A stretch of DNA of 64,000 bases from Rhodococcus sp. IEGM 1381 (GTDB lineage Bacteria > Actinomycetota > Actinomycetes > Mycobacteriales > Mycobacteriaceae). The position numbers and the translations under genes were made by a program. Positions 7,393 through 15,846 of this stretch are shown piece after piece (the first letter of the stretch is position 1; each line of letters starts with the position of its first letter). The notes under the pieces are model-generated. The model was not told the DNA's origin. It saw only the letters and a list, made by a program, of their open reading frames with translations, and searched no databases. The DNA is taken from NCBI RefSeq assembly GCF_030056795.1, contig NZ_JASHKQ010000006.1, positions 1-64,000 on the forward strand, read 5' to 3'.

Positions 7393-8544
7393 TCACTTCT
7401 CCGACAGCAGCACCTCTTCGGTGCCGTTCCATTGCACGAGAGCACCTTTGACGCGCATGTCGTTGCCGTCGAAGGTAACATCTCCTTCAGCACCGGTGAA
7501 ACCTTCGGCAACCAACTGTTGAAGTCCGTTCTGAATGTCATCACGTGACGCGCCGCCCGACTTGTCGATGGCGTGGGCAATCATCCAGGCTGCGTCGTAT
7601 CCCTCGGCTGCATAGTTGTTCGGGTTGTCGCCTTCGTATTTCGCGCGATAGGCCTCGACGAATTCTTGCGTCGCGGGATTCGTACCGTGGTAGGTGAAAT
7701 CCGTCGGCCAGGTCATGCCGGCACCCGCCGGGCCTGCAGGCGTGAGGTTGCCTGCTCCAGAACCCGTATGCGTGACGAGAGTGCCGTCGAAGCCGGCCTG
7801 CCTGAGCTGCGCGACGGCAGTTGCATTCTGGGCACCGTTCATCATGATCGCGATTCCATCGGGGTTCCCGTCGAGAATTTTGCCGATCGGGGCCGTGAAG
7901 TCCTGTGTGGTGTTCTGAACCCCGGACGCCGAAGTCACCGCGTAGCCGAACCGATCGGCCATCCCGGGGATCGTTCGTTCGGACAGTTCGGTCAACGTCG
8001 GGTTCGCGCTGTTGTAGAGAATTCCGAGCGTCTTCACGCCCTCACTCTGCAAGTATTCGCCGGCTTGTTCGTAATAGGTGGCCATGGGAGCGGTTGCTCG
8101 ATAGGTGTATTCACCCACCAGAACGCCCTCACTGCCGGACTGAGTGAAGACAATCGGAATCTTGGCGGCCTGAGCGAGTGGCGCAACGGCGATCGACTGC
8201 GAACTGGTTACAGTGCCGAGAATTGCTGCAACCTGCGGGTTCACGGTTGCCTCGGTGACCTGACTGGCTGCAGTCTGCGCTTCGCCCGCGGCGTCGCGGC
8301 TTTCGAGCACAACGGTCGAATCACCCAGGTATTTCTGGTCATTGATCTCCGCAATGGCGAGTTCGATGCCCTCGAGTTGACTCGTTCCCGCATACGACAA
8401 CGGCCCGGTCTTGTCGGTGACCGAGAAGAGCGTGATCGCCGAGGGCATCTCGCCCGACGCCGTCGCTCCCTCGCCCCCTCCGCTGCACCCCGCGACGGTC
8501 GATACCAGCGCGACGATCCCCACCGGAACCCGTAGCATTCTCAT
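7393..8544 (-). CDS. Liv-type ABC substrate-binding lipoprotein (orphan copy)
   Basis: About 383 residues: basic N-terminus, hydrophobic stretch and lipobox VAGC, then a periplasmic-binding type 1 fold (Leu/Ile/Val-binding family). It is clearly a paralogue of the protein at 40431-41594: both share the ASGEMPS linker, DKTGxLxY, AAILGTV, PIVFTQSGS and NYAAEGYDAAWMIA. ATG 8544 has GAGG upstream; an ATG 12 bases earlier is possible. No permease or ATPase gene adjoins it, so it probably hands substrate to the LivHMGF system 30 kb away. It is convergent with the crotonase and ends one base after it. Confidence 0.9.
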   Translation of the reverse strand: MRMLRVPVGIVALVSTVAGCSGGGEGATASGEMPSAITLFSVTDKTGPLSYAGTSQLEGIELAIAEINDQKYLGDSTVVLESRDAAGEAQTAASQVTEATVNPQVAAILGTVTSSQSIAVAPLAQAAKIPIVFTQSGSEGVLVGEYTYRATAPMATYYEQAGEYLQSEGVKTLGILYNSANPTLTELSERTIPGMADRFGYAVTSASGVQNTTQDFTAPIGKILDGNPDGIAIMMNGAQNATAVAQLRQAGFDGTLVTHTGSGAGNLTPAGPAGAGMTWPTDFTYHGTNPATQEFVEAYRAKYEGDNPNNYAAEGYDAAWMIAHAIDKSGGASRDDIQNGLQQLVAEGFTGAEGDVTFDGNDMRVKGALVQWNGTEEVLLSEK

Positions 8545-8564
8545 CCGAAACCTCATTTACTCAT

Positions 8565-8576
8565 AATGATGCGCAT
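8565..8576 (-). promoter_or_regulatory. Element shared by both binding-protein promoters
   Basis: On the minus strand ATGCGCATCATT, with an ATGCGCAT palindrome, lies about 20 bases ahead of the start. The same 12 bases occur at 41615-41626 ahead of the paralogous binding-protein gene. Confidence 0.45.
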
Positions 8577-8652
8577 AGACTGGTCACCACCATGATGCGG
8601 GTTCAGGTAGGCAATGTCCTGATTTCCGTGAAATCGCAGGGAGGCAACAGAA

Positions 8653-9237
8653 TTGAATGCTGTCGAGATAGCCGCGCGCCTCGACCGGATCGAATCGCGT
8701 TCGGCCATCCAGGAACTTCCCATCGTCTACTGCCTCGTCATGGACGAGCGAAACCTCGACGGGATCCGTGCGATCTTCTCCGAGACAGCAACGATGCGGT
8801 CCATCGACGGGGTCTTCACGGCCGAGGGTCGCGAAGAAATCGTCGAGACGTTCCAGCGCCGGTTCGACTCCCTCGGACCGACCCATCACTTCACCCACGG
8901 CCACATCGTTCGATTCGACGACCGTGATCCCGATCTCGCGTACGGCTCGCTCGGGGGGCACGCCGAACTCGTTCGCAATTCGGTTCCGATGGTTGCCGCC
9001 CTACGCTATCGAGATATCTACCGCCGGTACGACGGCATCTGGCAATTCGAAGATCGTCTCATGTCGTACATGTACTACCTCCCCGTCGGAGAATACGAAG
9101 CTGGCCTGGGCGACTCGAAAAGCATGCGCGCATACGGCGATCATCGATCCGCTGATTGGCCTGACGCCCTGCACGACGGCGACGGCAGTTGGTTGGCTCG
9201 CTACTTCCCGATTCCGACTCCCGGCGGGACCCCATAG
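8653..9237 (+). CDS. SnoaL-like / NTF2-fold protein
   Basis: A 194-residue member of the SnoaL-like polyketide-cyclase/hydroxylating-dioxygenase-small-subunit (NTF2) group, with the helix EIAARLDRIESRSAIQEL, the cone-fold strand pattern, and THHFTHGHIV. The start is TTG 8653, supported by AGGGAGG eight bases upstream; no in-frame ATG fits. Family members act as small hydrolases, isomerases or dehydratases, or have no known reaction. It is one of five such proteins in the region. Its catalytic role cannot be assigned. Confidence 0.75.
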   Translation: MNAVEIAARLDRIESRSAIQELPIVYCLVMDERNLDGIRAIFSETATMRSIDGVFTAEGREEIVETFQRRFDSLGPTHHFTHGHIVRFDDRDPDLAYGSLGGHAELVRNSVPMVAALRYRDIYRRYDGIWQFEDRLMSYMYYLPVGEYEAGLGDSKSMRAYGDHRSADWPDALHDGDGSWLARYFPIPTPGGTP

Positions 9238-9249
9238 TCGTAACCTCGC

Positions 9250-10506
9250 CTACACGGCCCCCGGCGCTGCAACAGTCTGCGAGACAGGGCTTTCCGCAGC
9301 TTTCGGCACATCCCAGCGGTCACGCCCGAGTATGGCGACCGTGGTGCACAGCGCCACGAATACGACACCTGCAACGGTCATCCCTGCCCCAGTACCCCAC
9401 GCCGTCGACACCGCGCCTGTCCCGAGCGCGAGCACAGCAGTGAGCCCGTAGCAGAACGACGCGAACCGCGAGGCGGTGCGCCCTTGTTCGACTGCCGACA
9501 AACCGCGGGTGAGAATACGCAAACCGCAGGCGTAGGCGAAGCCCTGACCAAGGCCCCAACACACACACCCGGCAATGACCAACGGCAGACTCGCCAGCAC
9601 CACTCCCATTGCGCAGAGAACGGCTCCGAGACCGATCAGAGCCAGCGACTGCACGGGGCGAAGCGCAGTCTGGAGTGCTGCGAAAACGAACGGTGACAAC
9701 CATGCGATCGACAGCAGCACAACTGGTGCGAGAGCCCCGACGACCAGCGAATCGCTGCCCGTCTGCTCACGTACCGCTGTCGGCAGAATCCCGACGGCTA
9801 TGCCGCCGATTGCCCAGCCTGCCAACCCGATTCCATATCCGGCGGCACGCGCCCTCCGTTCGACGGGAGGTTCCGACTCCGGGGTGCCGCCGACCACCGG
9901 CTCGTGCAACGCGACTCGCAAAGTCTCGCGAGCCGAGTAGAGCGCGATCACCAGGACTACCGCCACCACCGTGAGCAGAGTCATGTGAACGAGGTAGACA
10001 GTGGTGGTCGGCCCTGGAAGATATTCGGCCACTACAGCTCCCAGAATCAAACCGACGAAGGATCCGAAAATGGCCCCGGAAGACGCGATGGTCCGCCCCT
10101 TCTCGCCACGGGCTGCGACGACAATGGTGGCGGTGGCACCGGTCGCCACACCGACACAGGTGCCCGTCAGAAAACGACCCAGAAACAGAAACATGACGCT
10201 CTCGCCCCCGGCGAGCAGCGACAGATCCGCTACGACGCCCCCGAGCATCGCAGCAGGCAACAGCGCCCACGCATACCGAGTCAACCGCGTACGGGCCATC
10301 ACCGTGAACGTGATCACCAGTGCGACGAGGTACACGGCGAACAGGGCCGACACGGCGAACGTCGACAACGACATCCGATCGGCATAGAGCGGTAGCAGCG
10401 GGCCCGGCACGTTCGACCCCACGACCAGCGAAGCGAACGCACCCGCCGCCGCTGCCCCCAGCACTCGCTTCCTGCGGGCACCGACGGGCTGCGCCGTGGA
10501 CGTCAC
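9250..10506 (-). CDS. Major facilitator superfamily transporter
   Basis: A 418-residue membrane protein with about twelve hydrophobic segments in two halves joined by a charged loop (PESEPPVERRARAAGYG). Segment 2-3 carries an MARTRLTRYAW loop in place of a clean motif A. The GTG at 10506 overlaps the stop of the upstream thioesterase by four bases (GTGA), so it is translationally coupled; the longer open frame upstream is a shadow of that gene. Substrate and direction of transport are unknown; import or efflux of a substrate or intermediate of the region is plausible. Confidence 0.83.
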   Translation of the reverse strand: MTSTAQPVGARRKRVLGAAAAGAFASLVVGSNVPGPLLPLYADRMSLSTFAVSALFAVYLVALVITFTVMARTRLTRYAWALLPAAMLGGVVADLSLLAGGESVMFLFLGRFLTGTCVGVATGATATIVVAARGEKGRTIASSGAIFGSFVGLILGAVVAEYLPGPTTTVYLVHMTLLTVVAVVLVIALYSARETLRVALHEPVVGGTPESEPPVERRARAAGYGIGLAGWAIGGIAVGILPTAVREQTGSDSLVVGALAPVVLLSIAWLSPFVFAALQTALRPVQSLALIGLGAVLCAMGVVLASLPLVIAGCVCWGLGQGFAYACGLRILTRGLSAVEQGRTASRFASFCYGLTAVLALGTGAVSTAWGTGAGMTVAGVVFVALCTTVAILGRDRWDVPKAAESPVSQTVAAPGAV

Positions 10507-10916
10507 GGACGGTCGAGGGACTCGAGAGCCGCGCGAAGGACATCGGGGATCGGGGCCTTGAGCCCGTCGTGGCCGCGCACCGCGTACTTGATCTTGCCGT
10601 AGGCAACGCGCTCGTCGCCGCGTGTGAACGGGAATCCGATGACGTAAGAGGTGGTGCCCAGGTGTTCGAGTTCCATACCGCACACGATCTCGTCGAACAC
10701 CCGACAGGAGGTCAGATAGCTGCATTCCGACGCGAACCCGACGGTGCCAACCCCGACCGTCTCCATCATCGTGTGACTGTCCAGACCATAGGTGTGCAGC
10801 CACACGCTGTACGTGCGTTCCATCCACGGATAGTTCATCGCGAAATACGAAATGCCGATCGCATCGCAGTCTCCGTAGGCGAGCGTGAACGTCTGGCTAG
10901 TCGGATGGTCGACCAT
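10503..10916 (-). CDS. Acyl-CoA thioesterase, 4-hydroxybenzoyl-CoA thioesterase-like hotdog
   Basis: A 137-residue single hotdog-fold protein. AYGDCDAIGISYF followed by WMERTY is the 4HBT pattern, with the Asp in YGDCDAIG as probable catalytic acid and the long hotdog helix after it. ATG 10916 is chosen for AGAGAGG eight bases upstream; two further in-frame ATGs upstream lack sites. Such enzymes release CoA from aryl- or acyl-CoA, often to save the CoA pool. It is coupled to the MFS transporter, which could export the freed acid. Confidence 0.82.
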   Translation of the reverse strand: MVDHPTSQTFTLAYGDCDAIGISYFAMNYPWMERTYSVWLHTYGLDSHTMMETVGVGTVGFASECSYLTSCRVFDEIVCGMELEHLGTTSYVIGFPFTRGDERVAYGKIKYAVRGHDGLKAPIPDVLRAALESLDRP

Positions 10917-10955
10917 CTTCGCACCTCTCTCTGCACTCATTGTCCAGCATTCCAC

Positions 10956-10998
10956 TCTTTACACTAATCATTATCATGGTTATGGTGACTGCAGTCAC
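10956..10998. promoter_or_regulatory. Composite operator ahead of the alcohol dehydrogenase
   Basis: AT-rich elements on both strands (ATGATTAGTGTAAAGA on minus, 10956-10971; ATGGTTATGGTGACTG on plus, 10976-10991) enclose AATCATTATCAT. They run into the perfect 14-bp palindrome GTGACTGCAGTCAC (10985-10998), which reads as GTGA-N6-TCAC, the CRP/GlxR core. The gap serves the leftward thioesterase and the rightward dehydrogenase. Confidence 0.55.
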
Positions 10999-11066
10999 AT
11001 CAAACAATGCGCATCAATTCAACAGCGCACGTGCACAACAGCGTTCGCCTCGAAGAAGGAGCATCA

Positions 11067-12188
11067 ATGAAGACCATCGGAGCCTTGATCTGGGAACCGG
11101 GCACACGCTCGGGCTGGAGCGTCGAAGAAATCGAGATCGATCCACCCAAGAGCCGCGAGGTCCGCATCAAACTCGCAGCGTCGGGCATCTGCCACAGCGA
11201 CGATCACGTCGACACCGGCGATATCCCGCTCGACTGGGCTCCCATCATCGGTGGCCACGAGGGGGCAGGAGTCATCGAGGAACTCGGGCCCGATGTGACC
11301 GGCTTCGAGGTGGGCGACCATGTCGTACTCTCGTTCCTTCCCTCGTGCGGGCATTGTCAGATGTGCACCGTCGGCCGTTCCAACATGTGCGAGATGGGTG
11401 CAGGCGTTCTCGCCGGCTTCGCTCCCGACGGCACCCACCGCGTTCACGCCCGCGGTCAAGGCGTCGGACCCTTCTCCTTCCTCGGCACGTTCTCGCCCTA
11501 CCTCGTCGCCAACATCGACTCGTGCGTCAAGATCGGCAAGGACATTCCGCTGGACAAGGCCGCGCTCATCGGCTGCGGTGTGCCCACCGGCTGGGGTTCG
11601 TCGGTATATGCCGCCGAGGTCACCCTCGGTGAAACCGTGGTGATCATCGGCACCGGCGGCGTCGGCATGAACGCCGTCCAGGGCGCACGTCACAAAGGCG
11701 CGAAAACAATCATCACTGTCGATCCCGTCGAGTACAAGCGCGACCAGGCCAAGCTGTTCGGAGCGACGCATTCCGTCGAGAACCTGGACCAGGCCAAGGA
11801 ACTGGTCGACAGCCTCACCAACGGTCAGGGCGCAGACAAGGTCATCATCACCGTCGACATCGCCTACGGGCACCTTCTCAACCCCGCCCAGGAAATGACC
11901 CGACGCGGCGGCACTCTGGTCCTCACGTCGGCAGCGCCCGTCACGCAGCGCGACGTCCCGTTCGACCTGTTCACCTTCGCGATGTCGGGAAAGCGGTTGC
12001 AGGGCACGCTGTACGGCACCACGACGGCGCGACGCGACATCCCGTTGATCGCGGACATGTACCGCCGCGGCGAGTTCATGCTCGACGAGTTGGTCACCAA
12101 GACCTACAAGCTCGAGCAGATCAACGAGGCCATCAAGGACATGCGCGACGGCAAGAACATCCGCGGCGTCATCATGTACGACGAGTAG
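11067..12188 (+). CDS. NDMA-dependent (mycofactocin-coupled) zinc alcohol dehydrogenase
   Basis: A 373-residue medium-chain dehydrogenase. Catalytic zinc ligands are in SGICHSDDH and GGHEGAG. The structural zinc loop is CGHCQMC followed by a fourth Cys in SNMC. The NAD fold is GTGGVGMNAVQGA near residue 195. The whole pattern, including MKTIGALIWEPG and FAPDGTHR, matches the actinobacterial NDMA-dependent family, whose bound NAD is recycled through mycofactocin instead of being released. AAGAAGGA precedes ATG 11067. It oxidises alcohols to aldehydes or ketones. No mycofactocin synthesis genes are in the window, so they must lie elsewhere. Confidence 0.92.
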   Translation: MKTIGALIWEPGTRSGWSVEEIEIDPPKSREVRIKLAASGICHSDDHVDTGDIPLDWAPIIGGHEGAGVIEELGPDVTGFEVGDHVVLSFLPSCGHCQMCTVGRSNMCEMGAGVLAGFAPDGTHRVHARGQGVGPFSFLGTFSPYLVANIDSCVKIGKDIPLDKAALIGCGVPTGWGSSVYAAEVTLGETVVIIGTGGVGMNAVQGARHKGAKTIITVDPVEYKRDQAKLFGATHSVENLDQAKELVDSLTNGQGADKVIITVDIAYGHLLNPAQEMTRRGGTLVLTSAAPVTQRDVPFDLFTFAMSGKRLQGTLYGTTTARRDIPLIADMYRRGEFMLDELVTKTYKLEQINEAIKDMRDGKNIRGVIMYDE

Positions 12189-12197
12189 GAGAATGGC

Positions 12198-12608
12198 ATG
12201 CGAGAAGACATCATCGCCGCAACGCACACCTACGCGCTCGGGTTGGACAAGTTCGATCCGAAACTCGCGTTGAGTGCGTTCGCCGCAGACGCCGTATGGG
12301 ACGCAACTCCGGTGGGCTTGGCACGCTACGAGGGACACGAGCAGATACTCGACTTCTTCGAGCGCGATGCGGAGCAGATCGAGAACCAATTTCACATCAT
12401 CACCAACCACATCGTGCACGCCGATTCGGACACCACAGCTCACGGAACCAATTACGTCTTCTCCGAGGGCAGCACGAAGGGTGGTGCCGCGTTCAAAGCC
12501 ATTGCACTGAACGAGGATACGTATGTTTTGACCGAAGACGGTTGGAAGATTTCCTCCCGTGTGATCTCACCTCTAACGCCGCCACAGATGGACGGTTTCG
12601 AGGCCTGA
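12198..12608 (+). CDS. SnoaL-like protein co-transcribed with NDMA-dependent dehydrogenase
   Basis: A 136-residue NTF2-fold protein (EDIIAATHTYALGLDKFD helix, then AFAADAVWD and the YEGHEQILDFF helix). It starts nine bases after the dehydrogenase stop with AGGAG just upstream, so the two are one transcript. Family members include cyclases, isomerases and dehydratases. The tight pairing suggests it acts on the dehydrogenase product or substrate, but no reaction can be named. A very strong hairpin follows. Confidence 0.75.
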   Translation: MREDIIAATHTYALGLDKFDPKLALSAFAADAVWDATPVGLARYEGHEQILDFFERDAEQIENQFHIITNHIVHADSDTTAHGTNYVFSEGSTKGGAAFKAIALNEDTYVLTEDGWKISSRVISPLTPPQMDGFEA

Positions 12609-12618
12609 CAACAAGCAG

Positions 12619-12666
12619 ACGTACGTGCGTGTGTGCTGATACTCAGCGCACACGCACGTACGTTTT
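12619..12666 (+). terminator. Long hairpin with T run
   Basis: Arms of 21 bases (12619-12639 and 12643-12663) pair perfectly except for one G-U; the loop is three bases and TTTT follows. It ends only 18 bases before the next start, leaving no separate promoter for that gene. Confidence 0.85.
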
Positions 12667-12684
12667 GTGCTGGAACGGAACACC

Positions 12685-13203
12685 ATGGACCCGCTCGACA
12701 CCCTGATCGCCAAGGACGCGATCAGAGACCTCGCCGGCGCGTACTCGATGGCCGTCGACGACCACGACATCGAGTCGGTACTCGAGATGTACGCACCCCA
12801 CGCAACCTTCACGATCGCGGGGAAGACTCTCACCGGCCGCGGGGAATTGCGCACGTTCTACCTCGACAGTATGGATCGCTACACCACCATGCTCCATACG
12901 CCCGAGATCCATTTGATCACCGTCGAAGATCCTCGGCACGCAACGGGCCGCATGACCGGACATGCCGAGCTGGCTGTCCGAGACACGTTGATGATGAGCG
13001 CTTTTCGCTACGCAGACCGATATGTCATGACAGATCGCTGGCGCTTTCAGCACCGCCGAGTGTCGTTCATGTACGCGGTTCCGTTCGAGGCCATGGGCGC
13101 GAGCTTTCGCACGGACCAGCGAATCCGGTGGCCGCAGACCAGATACGCCGGCGCGGATTACCCCGAATCCGCGCCGACCTGGTCCACCTACCGAGACCGA
13201 TAG
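12685..13203 (+). CDS. SnoaL-like protein
   Basis: A 172-residue NTF2-fold protein: LIAKDAIRDLAGAYSMAVDDHD helix-strand start, HATFTI, LTGRGELRTFY, and a C-terminal DRWRFQHRRVSFMYA strand typical of the SnoaL_4 type. ATG 12685 is preferred (GGAACGGAA upstream); a GTG 18 bases earlier lies at the edge of the hairpin. Its last 16 bases overlap the convergent PNPOx-like gene. Because it follows a terminator-like hairpin so closely, it may depend on read-through. Reaction unknown. Confidence 0.73.
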   Translation: MDPLDTLIAKDAIRDLAGAYSMAVDDHDIESVLEMYAPHATFTIAGKTLTGRGELRTFYLDSMDRYTTMLHTPEIHLITVEDPRHATGRMTGHAELAVRDTLMMSAFRYADRYVMTDRWRFQHRRVSFMYAVPFEAMGASFRTDQRIRWPQTRYAGADYPESAPTWSTYRDR

Positions 13204-13691
13204 CCGCCCCGCCCATCACCGGGCATCTTGGTCGAATCATGGCTCACCGCAACACGAACCGTCTCGACCTCGATGACGACGCGCTGCGGACTGTCCAGCA
13301 ATGTCGCGAACGCGTCCGGATCTGCAGGCGCGAGGTGGCGCGAGAACTCCGGGTAGAACCACGACTTCACTGCCTCATCGGAATGCACGGTGGCGGTGCC
13401 GCGAACGGACAGCATCTGCCGCCCCGGCAACGTCGTGCCTGCATTGGAGATAACCAGCGTCACCCGAGGGTCACGGACGGCGCCCCGCACGTGGGCGCGG
13501 CCCGCCGCCGCCGTCAGCCAGAAGCGACCACGAGTGAACAGATAGCTCATTACGACGCCCGCCGGCCACCCTGCCTCGGTGGTGAACGCGAACGTGCATT
13601 CGGTCTGCGTCGAAATCAACGTCGAGCGCCCCTCGGCCGTCGCCCGGACCGACTCGAGGTTCTCGTTGTCGTCGATCCCCACCCGGCTCAC
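13188..13691 (-). CDS. Pyridoxamine 5'-phosphate oxidase-like (flavin/F420-binding fold) protein
   Basis: A 167-residue split-barrel protein. FAFTTEAGWPAGVVMSYLFTRGRFWLTA, VRGAVRDPRVTLVIS and MLSVRGTATVH follow the FMN/F420-binding PNPOx-like pattern common in actinobacteria. The start is GTG 13691, overlapping the upstream SnoaL stop as GTGA. It is the last gene of a seven-gene leftward operon headed at 17840. Possible roles are F420- or FMN-dependent reduction of an intermediate; the cofactor cannot be decided by eye. Confidence 0.72.
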   Translation of the reverse strand: MSRVGIDDNENLESVRATAEGRSTLISTQTECTFAFTTEAGWPAGVVMSYLFTRGRFWLTAAAGRAHVRGAVRDPRVTLVISNAGTTLPGRQMLSVRGTATVHSDEAVKSWFYPEFSRHLAPADPDAFATLLDSPQRVVIEVETVRVAVSHDSTKMPGDGRGGYRSR

Positions 13692-14143
13692 GACGAGGCG
13701 GAACCGTACGGGACGAACGCCGACGTCGCGACAGGCAAGGCCATCACCCTGTCGACCAGGATGCGCTTGTGGGCCAATTTGAGATCCCCGTCTACCTCGA
13801 CCAAGGAGTCCGAGTATCGACCGAAGATGCGGGAGGTGCTGTCGGCATTGAACAGGGTGGCCTCGAAGTACGCATCGATGCGAACTCCACCGTCCTCCTC
13901 ACTCACCACCGTGTTGGTCACGGCGTGCCGCGAGATCTCGGTGTCGGACGCCGCGAAGGCCCGATAGATGTCGAGAAATTCTTCTATTCCCTGCTTCGTC
14001 TCCGTCGTCTGCGTGACGCTGATGTCCTCCATCGCGAGACCGCGAAGGGTGTCGAGATCGCCCGCATCTGCGGCCCAGGCGTACCGGTAGAGAGCCTGCT
14101 GTGCGCGGTGGGCGAGGTCCTGGGTAGCGAGACTTGTTGTCAT
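13688..14143 (-). CDS. SnoaL-like protein
   Basis: A 151-residue NTF2-fold protein (AHRAQQALYRYAWAADAGDLD helix, then the GIEEFLDIYRAFA helix and the RIFGRYSDSLVEVDGDLK hairpin). ATG 14143 follows AAAGGA; the longer open frame upstream is a shadow of the SDR. It lies ten bases after the mycofactocin SDR stop and overlaps the next gene by four bases. Pattern resembles small subunits of ring-hydroxylating enzymes and isomerase-type SnoaL proteins; no specific reaction can be given. Confidence 0.75.
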   Translation of the reverse strand: MTTSLATQDLAHRAQQALYRYAWAADAGDLDTLRGLAMEDISVTQTTETKQGIEEFLDIYRAFAASDTEISRHAVTNTVVSEEDGGVRIDAYFEATLFNADSTSRIFGRYSDSLVEVDGDLKLAHKRILVDRVMALPVATSAFVPYGSASS

Positions 14144-14153
14144 GAAGGTCCTT

Positions 14154-14993
14154 TCACTTGACGTAGGCGCCCGCATCGACGGGCAGGGTGACTCCGGTGA
14201 CGTAACGGCCCTCGTCGCTGGAGAGGTAGAGCACGGCGTTGCTGATGTCGACGGACTCGATCCACGGCACCGGAAGTGTGTTGAGCGAGGCGAACCCCGC
14301 CATTGCCTTGTCCTGCGTGGGCTCCGGATCACCCGGCGCGAACATGGAATAGGTGCCAGGGTTCTGGATCATGATGGTGTCGACATTCGTCGGGTGGACG
14401 GTGTTCACACGAATCTTGTACTGGCCCAGCTCATTGGCCATCGTGCGCATCAGGCCGACAATGCCGTGTTTCGCGGCCACATAATGCCCGACGTGCTGAA
14501 TGCCCTTGAGTCCGCCTATCGAGCTGGTAAACACGATCGATCCGCCGCGGCCTGCCTCGATCAGCGCCGGGATGGCCACCTTCGCGGTGTGGAAGACGCC
14601 GGTGAGGTTGACGTCGATCATGTCCTTCCACTGTTCGGTCGTCAGCTCCCAGGAGAGCCCGTACGTCGCGATTCCGGCGTTGGCGACGACGATGTCGACG
14701 CGGCCGAGCTCGGCGACACCCTCGTCGAACACTGCTTGTAGCTGCTCCAGATCACGCACATCGGCGCGTCGAGCGAAGATGCGTCGATCTAGAGCCTCGA
14801 CCTGCTTCACCGTTTCGGCCAATTCGTCCTCGGTGGCGAGGGGGTAGAACGGGGTGACGGTATCGATGTTCTCGCAGATGTCGACGGCAATGATGTCAGC
14901 GCCCTCCTGCGCCAATCTGATTGCATGGCTTCGACCCTGGCCGCGTGCGGCTCCGGTGATGAATGCAACTTTTCCTTCTAGGCGGCCTGGCAT
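14154..14993 (-). CDS. Mycofactocin-coupled short-chain dehydrogenase
   Basis: A 279-residue SDR of the mycofactocin-dependent subfamily, recognised by TGAARGQGRSHA, DICENIDTVTPFYPLATEDEL (the characteristic insertion after strand 2), RRADVRD, NAGIAT and a YVAAKHG active site after the Ser in TSSIGG. These enzymes hold NAD tightly and oxidise secondary alcohols such as carveol. ATG 14993 has AAGGAG five bases upstream; a GTG six bases earlier overlaps the MaoC stop. It likely forms a ketone or beta-keto intermediate in the pathway. Confidence 0.9.
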   Translation of the reverse strand: MPGRLEGKVAFITGAARGQGRSHAIRLAQEGADIIAVDICENIDTVTPFYPLATEDELAETVKQVEALDRRIFARRADVRDLEQLQAVFDEGVAELGRVDIVVANAGIATYGLSWELTTEQWKDMIDVNLTGVFHTAKVAIPALIEAGRGGSIVFTSSIGGLKGIQHVGHYVAAKHGIVGLMRTMANELGQYKIRVNTVHPTNVDTIMIQNPGTYSMFAPGDPEPTQDKAMAGFASLNTLPVPWIESVDISNAVLYLSSDEGRYVTGVTLPVDAGAYVK

Positions 14994-14995
14994 GG

Positions 14996-15409
14996 TCACT
15001 CCTTATCAATGGTTACGGTCCCGGCACCGGTCAGCACTTGGGCACCGTCGATCACGGTCAACGTCAGCGAGCACTCCACCTCGAACGAGTCCGAGGTTTC
15101 GCGGACTGCGGTGACGACCCCGCCTGCTTCGAGTCGGTCGCCTTCGAATACGTTTCCGAGGAAACGGAATCGATAGTGGGTTATGCGGTCGACGCCGCCG
15201 GCCCAGGACCCCAGCATCGACAGCACGTAGGCCATGTTCGACGGACCCTGGTTGACGGTCTTGTCCCCCATGCCGAGTTCGGCGACTGCCGTGCGGTCGA
15301 AGTGAATCGGGTTGGGATCACGCATCAACGCCGAGAGCAGCTTCATTTTCTCTGGATCGACGCCGTCGATGATGCGCGACGGAAGCACCTGTCCTACTTC
15401 GATACTCAC
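14996..15409 (-). CDS. MaoC-like enoyl-CoA hydratase subunit (catalytic hotdog)
   Basis: A 137-residue hotdog. MRDPNPIHFD carries the Asp-x-Asn-Pro-x-His hydratase-2 catalytic motif near residue 30. GTG 15409 overlaps the stop of the preceding gene as GTGA. The partner upstream (15406-15846) is the N-terminal-type hotdog without that motif, so the pair probably forms a two-subunit hydratase like ChsH1-ChsH2 of cholesterol side-chain breakdown. It hydrates 2-enoyl-CoA to 3-hydroxyacyl-CoA. Confidence 0.87.
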   Translation of the reverse strand: MSIEVGQVLPSRIIDGVDPEKMKLLSALMRDPNPIHFDRTAVAELGMGDKTVNQGPSNMAYVLSMLGSWAGGVDRITHYRFRFLGNVFEGDRLEAGGVVTAVRETSDSFEVECSLTLTVIDGAQVLTGAGTVTIDKE

Positions 15410-15846
15410 GCGGCCTGCTCTCGACGCGGGAAGACGATCGAGTTGGTAGTGGAGGCCACGAGCGTGCCCTCGGCATCGTGGATGTCCAACCGATATCCGA
15501 CGATGTCGAACACGCCGGTCTTCTTACCGATCTTCCGTGCAGCGGAGACGATCTCGCTGGTCACCGTGTAGGTGGAGCCGGTCAGCAATGGTACGTGTAC
15601 GACGGTGTCGGTTTCGCCGAACATCGGACCGTCCGCGTCGGTCGCGGAGAACGCCGCGAACAACTCGTCCCACGTCCACCCCATCGACCCGGTGGCGACC
15701 AGAAATACGAAGGTCGGGTGCGCCGCGCCGTCGTCGGCCGTGCACTCCATCGCGTCGAGAACGAGGCTTACCCACCACTTCTCCAACGTTCGGGTGCCGC
15801 CCGGCATCCGGATCCCGATCATTGCGCGTAATTCTTCTTCGGTCAT
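15406..15846 (-). CDS. MaoC-type N-terminal hotdog (FAS1-like dehydratase domain) subunit
   Basis: A 146-residue protein starting MTEEELRAMIG. It shows the substrate-binding hotdog pattern of FAS1-type MaoC N-domains (PTFVFLVATGS, then HVPLLTGSTYTVTSEIV) without the Asp/His catalytic motif. ATG 15846 overlaps the ligase stop (ATGA) and its own stop overlaps the catalytic MaoC start, so stoichiometric production as a complex is likely. Confidence 0.82.
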   Translation of the reverse strand: MTEEELRAMIGIRMPGGTRTLEKWWVSLVLDAMECTADDGAAHPTFVFLVATGSMGWTWDELFAAFSATDADGPMFGETDTVVHVPLLTGSTYTVTSEIVSAARKIGKKTGVFDIVGYRLDIHDAEGTLVASTTNSIVFPRREQAA

